Shown in pieces: positions 61,461-64,000 of a stretch of 64,000 bases of DNA. The stretch's first letter is position 1; each line of letters starts with the position of its first letter. Origin of the DNA: Catenulispora rubra (GTDB taxonomy: Bacteria > Actinomycetota > Actinomycetes > Streptomycetales > Catenulisporaceae); contig NZ_JAACYW010000010.1 of the NCBI RefSeq assembly GCF_015356825.1, positions 23,174 through 87,173 on the forward strand, in the 5' to 3' direction. The notes under the pieces are model-generated. The model saw only the letters and a program-made list of their open reading frames with translations, made no database searches and was not told where the DNA came from. Made by a program: the position numbers and the translations under genes.

Positions 61461-61516
61461 TGGGCCTTCCGGGCCTTCTGGGCCTTCCGAGCCTTCAAGG
61501 CCCGCAGGGCTCTTAG
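61460..61516 (+). repeat. 9-bp tandem repeats after the ACP gene, with a mini-frame
   Basis: Four 9-base units of GGGCCTTCN type run from 61462 to 61497 (two GGGCCTTCC, one GGGCCTTCT, one GAGCCTTCA). An ATG that overlaps the ACP stop (TGATG) reads through them as an 18-residue Gly-Leu-Pro-rich peptide. GGGCCTT (61480-61486) can pair with AAGGCCC (61497-61503), giving a small hairpin between ACP and NRPS. It is probably an RNA structure or slippage tract rather than a gene. Confidence 0.5.
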
Positions 61517-61647
61517 TGCACGTTTGTTTGCGGCGGGGTTTTACGGGGCCGTGGGTCGGTTTGGTGGATTCGCGAGGTCCCAGTGCCGTGGTTCAGCGTC
61601 CTGCCTTTGTTCTTCCAGAGTGCGTCGATCGATCGAGGGATACGAGA

Positions 61648-64000
61648 ATGGATGCCTCCGCACGGGGTCCGTGGGATCTGATGTCCGGCCAGCTGGGGGT
61701 CTGGTACGCGCAGCAGCTCGCGCCTGACAATCCGGCGTACAACATCGGTGACTGCACGGAGATCCACGGCGAACTCGACGCGGATCTCTTCGTGCGTGCG
61801 CTGCGCCGAACGGTGCGGGAGGCGGAGGCTCTCCGTCTGCGCCTGCGTGTGGAGGGCGGGACGCCGCGGCAGTTCCTCGGGGAGGCCGAGGAGGTTCCGG
61901 TCCACGTGGCGGATCTGCGGGGGGAGGCTGATCCGCGCGCGGTGGCGCACGAGTGGATCCAGGCTGATCTGGACACGCCGGTGGAGCTGGTGGGCGGGGC
62001 GCTGTCGGGGCATGCGTTCTTCGTGCTCGGGCCGGATCGCTTCCTGTGGTATCAGCGTGCTCACCACATTGTTCTCGACGGTAATGGTCTGTCGCAGTTC
62101 GCTGAGCGGCTGTCCCAGGTGTACGGGGTGCTTCGGGCGGGTGGGGATCCGGCCGAGAGTGCTTTGCGGTCGGTGTCGGAGCTGATCGAGACCGACGAGG
62201 TCTACCGGGATTCGCAGGAACGTGACCGGGATCGGCGGTTCTGGCTGGAGGCGTTCTCGGACCTCGAGGAGGAGACGGCGTCCGAGGGACCGAAGGGGCG
62301 GCACCTCGCCGGCCGGCCGGTGACCCACCAGCAGGATCTCGGAGTCGACGCGACCGCTCGGCTGCGGGCTGCCGCGAAGCGGCTCCGGGTCAGCTTCGCC
62401 GGTTTGGTGATCGCCGCGTCGGCCGTCTACCAGCACCGGTCCACCGGGGCGCGGGACGTCGTGCTCGGAGTGTCGGCCAGTGGCCGCACGAGCATGCGTG
62501 AGGTGGGCATCCCCGGCATGACGGCGAACATCATGCCGATCAGGCTCAGGGTCGGTCCGGGCATGTCCGTCGAGGAGCTCGCGCGGCAGACGCAGCGAGC
62601 GGTCCACAGCGGTCTGTCTCACCAGCGCTACCAGTATCCGGACCTGCTCAGGGACCTGAAGCGGGTCGGCGGCACCCCGCTGTACGACATGATCGTCGAC
62701 GTCATGGTGGCCGACCGCCGGATCGGTTTCGGCGACTGCGCGATCACCCGGACCGGCCTGGCCAGCGGGCCTGCCGAAGGCATGAAGATCGACGTGCTCG
62801 GTGAGGCGGCCGAGCGCGGTGTGCAAACCATCATCGAGATGAACCGCGAGCACTACGACGCCGAAGCGGCGGCGTCGGTGAGCCGCCGGTACCTGGCCGT
62901 GCTGGACTGGCTCAGCAGTGCTCCGGCCAACGCCTCCGTCGGTACCGTCGACCTGCTCGACCCGGCTGAGCGTCGGCTGGTGTTGGAGGAGTGGAACGGC
63001 ACTGTGGTGTCTGGCGAGGCGGTGTCGGTGTCGGAGCGGTTTGCGGCTCAGGTGGTTGCGACGCCGGATGCGGTTGCGGTGGTGGCCGATGGTGTGGCGG
63101 TGTGCTTTGCCGAGCTGGACGTGCGAGCCAATCGGTTGGCGCACTATCTCCTGGCTCGGGGGGTCGGTGCGGAGTCGTTGGTGGGTTTGTGTCTGCCGCG
63201 TGGTCTGCAGGTGGTCGAGGCGATTTTGGCGGTGTGGAAGGTGGGGGCGGCGTATCTGCCGTTGGATCCGGCCTATCCGGTGCAGCGGCTCGGGCAGTTG
63301 CTGGCTGATAGCGGGGCCGGGCATGTGCTGGGTGAGGCGGCGCTGATGGGGGAGTTGGCAGTCCAGGGTGTGTGCACGATCGCTTTGGATGATCCGGCGG
63401 TGTTGGCCGAGGTGATCGCAGGGCCCACTGTTTCGCCGGAACTCGGCGTGTTGGCTGACCAGTTGGCGTATGTGATCTATACCTCGGGTTCGACGGGTGA
63501 GCCCAAGGGTGTGGCTGTGACGCATCGGGGGCTTGCGAATTATGTGGCTTCGGTGCCGGGGCAGGTCGGTTTCGGTGCGCAGGGTGGTAGGTATGCGCTG
63601 TTGCAGCCCACGGTGACGGATCTTGGTAACACTGTGGTGTTTGCGAGTCTGACGACCGGTGGTGAACTGCACGTTCTGCCCGAGGGTGCGGTGACTGATC
63701 CGTCGGCTGTGGCCCGGTATCTGGCGGAGAACCGGATCGATTTTGTGAAGGTGGTGCCTTCGCATCTGGCGGCGTTGGGTGCGGGAGTCGGTCTGGCTGC
63801 TCTGATGCCGGCTGGGGCGTTGGTGTTGGGTGGTGAGGCGGCGTCGTCGGCGTTGGTTGCCGGGCTGCTTGAGGTGGCCGGTGATCGTGGTGTGTTCAAC
63901 CACTATGGGCCTACTGAGACGACGATCGGCGTGGTGGCCGGCCGGTTCGATCGGAAGTCGGTTGCCGCGGGTGTGGTGCCGCTTGGGGTGCCGGTGGCCA
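61648..64000 (+). CDS. Lipopeptide NRPS, starter C-A... (runs past the window end)
   Basis: 784 residues are visible. The ATG at 61648 has GAGGGA 7 bases upstream. It opens with a condensation domain (HHIVLDG at ~139) placed directly after an ACP gene, so it probably joins the fatty acid to the first amino acid (lipo-initiation). The A domain follows, with YTSGSTGEPK near 611, then NHYGPTETT; it is cut by the window edge. The specificity residues read D-L-T (DLGNT), K (VKVVPS), V-G (VLGG), H (NHYG) and I-G, that is DLTKVGHIG, identical to the established Asp code. The product should therefore begin fatty acyl-Asp, as in enduracidin. Confidence 0.95.
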   Translation, partial: MDASARGPWDLMSGQLGVWYAQQLAPDNPAYNIGDCTEIHGELDADLFVRALRRTVREAEALRLRLRVEGGTPRQFLGEAEEVPVHVADLRGEADPRAVAHEWIQADLDTPVELVGGALSGHAFFVLGPDRFLWYQRAHHIVLDGNGLSQFAERLSQVYGVLRAGGDPAESALRSVSELIETDEVYRDSQERDRDRRFWLEAFSDLEEETASEGPKGRHLAGRPVTHQQDLGVDATARLRAAAKRLRVSFAGLVIAASAVYQHRSTGARDVVLGVSASGRTSMREVGIPGMTANIMPIRLRVGPGMSVEELARQTQRAVHSGLSHQRYQYPDLLRDLKRVGGTPLYDMIVDVMVADRRIGFGDCAITRTGLASGPAEGMKIDVLGEAAERGVQTIIEMNREHYDAEAAASVSRRYLAVLDWLSSAPANASVGTVDLLDPAERRLVLEEWNGTVVSGEAVSVSERFAAQVVATPDAVAVVADGVAVCFAELDVRANRLAHYLLARGVGAESLVGLCLPRGLQVVEAILAVWKVGAAYLPLDPAYPVQRLGQLLADSGAGHVLGEAALMGELAVQGVCTIALDDPAVLAEVIAGPTVSPELGVLADQLAYVIYTSGSTGEPKGVAVTHRGLANYVASVPGQVGFGAQGGRYALLQPTVTDLGNTVVFASLTTGGELHVLPEGAVTDPSAVARYLAENRIDFVKVVPSHLAALGAGVGLAALMPAGALVLGGEAASSALVAGLLEVAGDRGVFNHYGPTETTIGVVAGRFDRKSVAAGVVPLGVPVA

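Noticed and set aside
61460..61516. 18-codon Gly-Leu-Pro peptide as a real gene
   Set aside because: It is fully explained by translating a 9-bp tandem repeat, so it is listed as a repeat.
1..64000. CRISPR arrays, tRNA or rRNA genes
   Set aside because: I saw no regularly spaced repeats and no tRNA-like cloverleaf or rRNA sequence. A covariance-model search would be needed to exclude small RNAs.

Overview
The window is high-GC throughout, uses GTG and TTG starts, runs genes together with ATGA/GTGA overlaps, and encodes a bL37-like 24-residue ribosomal protein. This points to a filamentous actinomycete (Streptomyces or Catenulispora type). There is no rRNA or tRNA in the window, so I do not name a genus. 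The window holds two separate nonribosomal peptide (NRPS) gene clusters with a block of ion-transport and housekeeping genes between them.

Region 1 (1-17.8 kb) is the end of a first NRPS operon. It has a trimodular NRPS (C-A-T x3), then a C-A*-T-R protein whose adenylation domain has lost its central ATP-binding core and which ends in a thioester reductase. After these come a type II thioesterase, a secreted penicillin-acylase-type Ntn hydrolase, a small membrane protein, an MbtH protein and a 75-residue unknown. A strong hairpin closes the operon. The likely logic is reductive release of an aldehyde or alcohol peptide, and possibly removal of an N-acyl group outside the cell. An MFS exporter follows at 17.8-19.1 kb.

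Region 2 (19-40 kb) holds a MOSC protein, a ChrA-type chromate transporter, a CorA-like Mg2+ channel, an orphan kdpF-like peptide gene, a KdpD-like protein without a kinase, kdpD, a kdpFABC operon, a Na+/H+ antiporter, bL37, an SDR, a decayed pseudogene, a detached kdpE-like regulator, an unknown gene and an APC permease.

Region 3 (40.7-64 kb, continuing past the edge) is a 4-hydroxyphenylglycine (Hpg) lipopeptide cluster resembling the enduracidin/ramoplanin family. It encodes a MupA-type luciferase-like monooxygenase, MbtH, a CmlA-type diiron beta-hydroxylase, hydroxymandelate synthase, and a fused hydroxymandelate oxidase-Hpg aminotransferase. It also has a StrR-family activator, an ABC exporter with an adjacent two-component system, an alpha/beta hydrolase, two long acyl-CoA dehydrogenases, an acyl carrier protein, and an NRPS that opens with a lipo-initiation-type C domain and an A domain carrying the Asp code DLTKVGHIG. 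Three sequences match the StrR operator (GTTCRACYG-N11-CAGTCGAAC). They sit upstream of the three divergent or co-directional biosynthetic units, so the StrR protein probably controls the whole cluster. Two decayed IS66-like remnants sharing a related ~70-bp sequence flank the ABC/two-component/hydrolase block, and an IS701-like transposase fragment lies just inside the left one.
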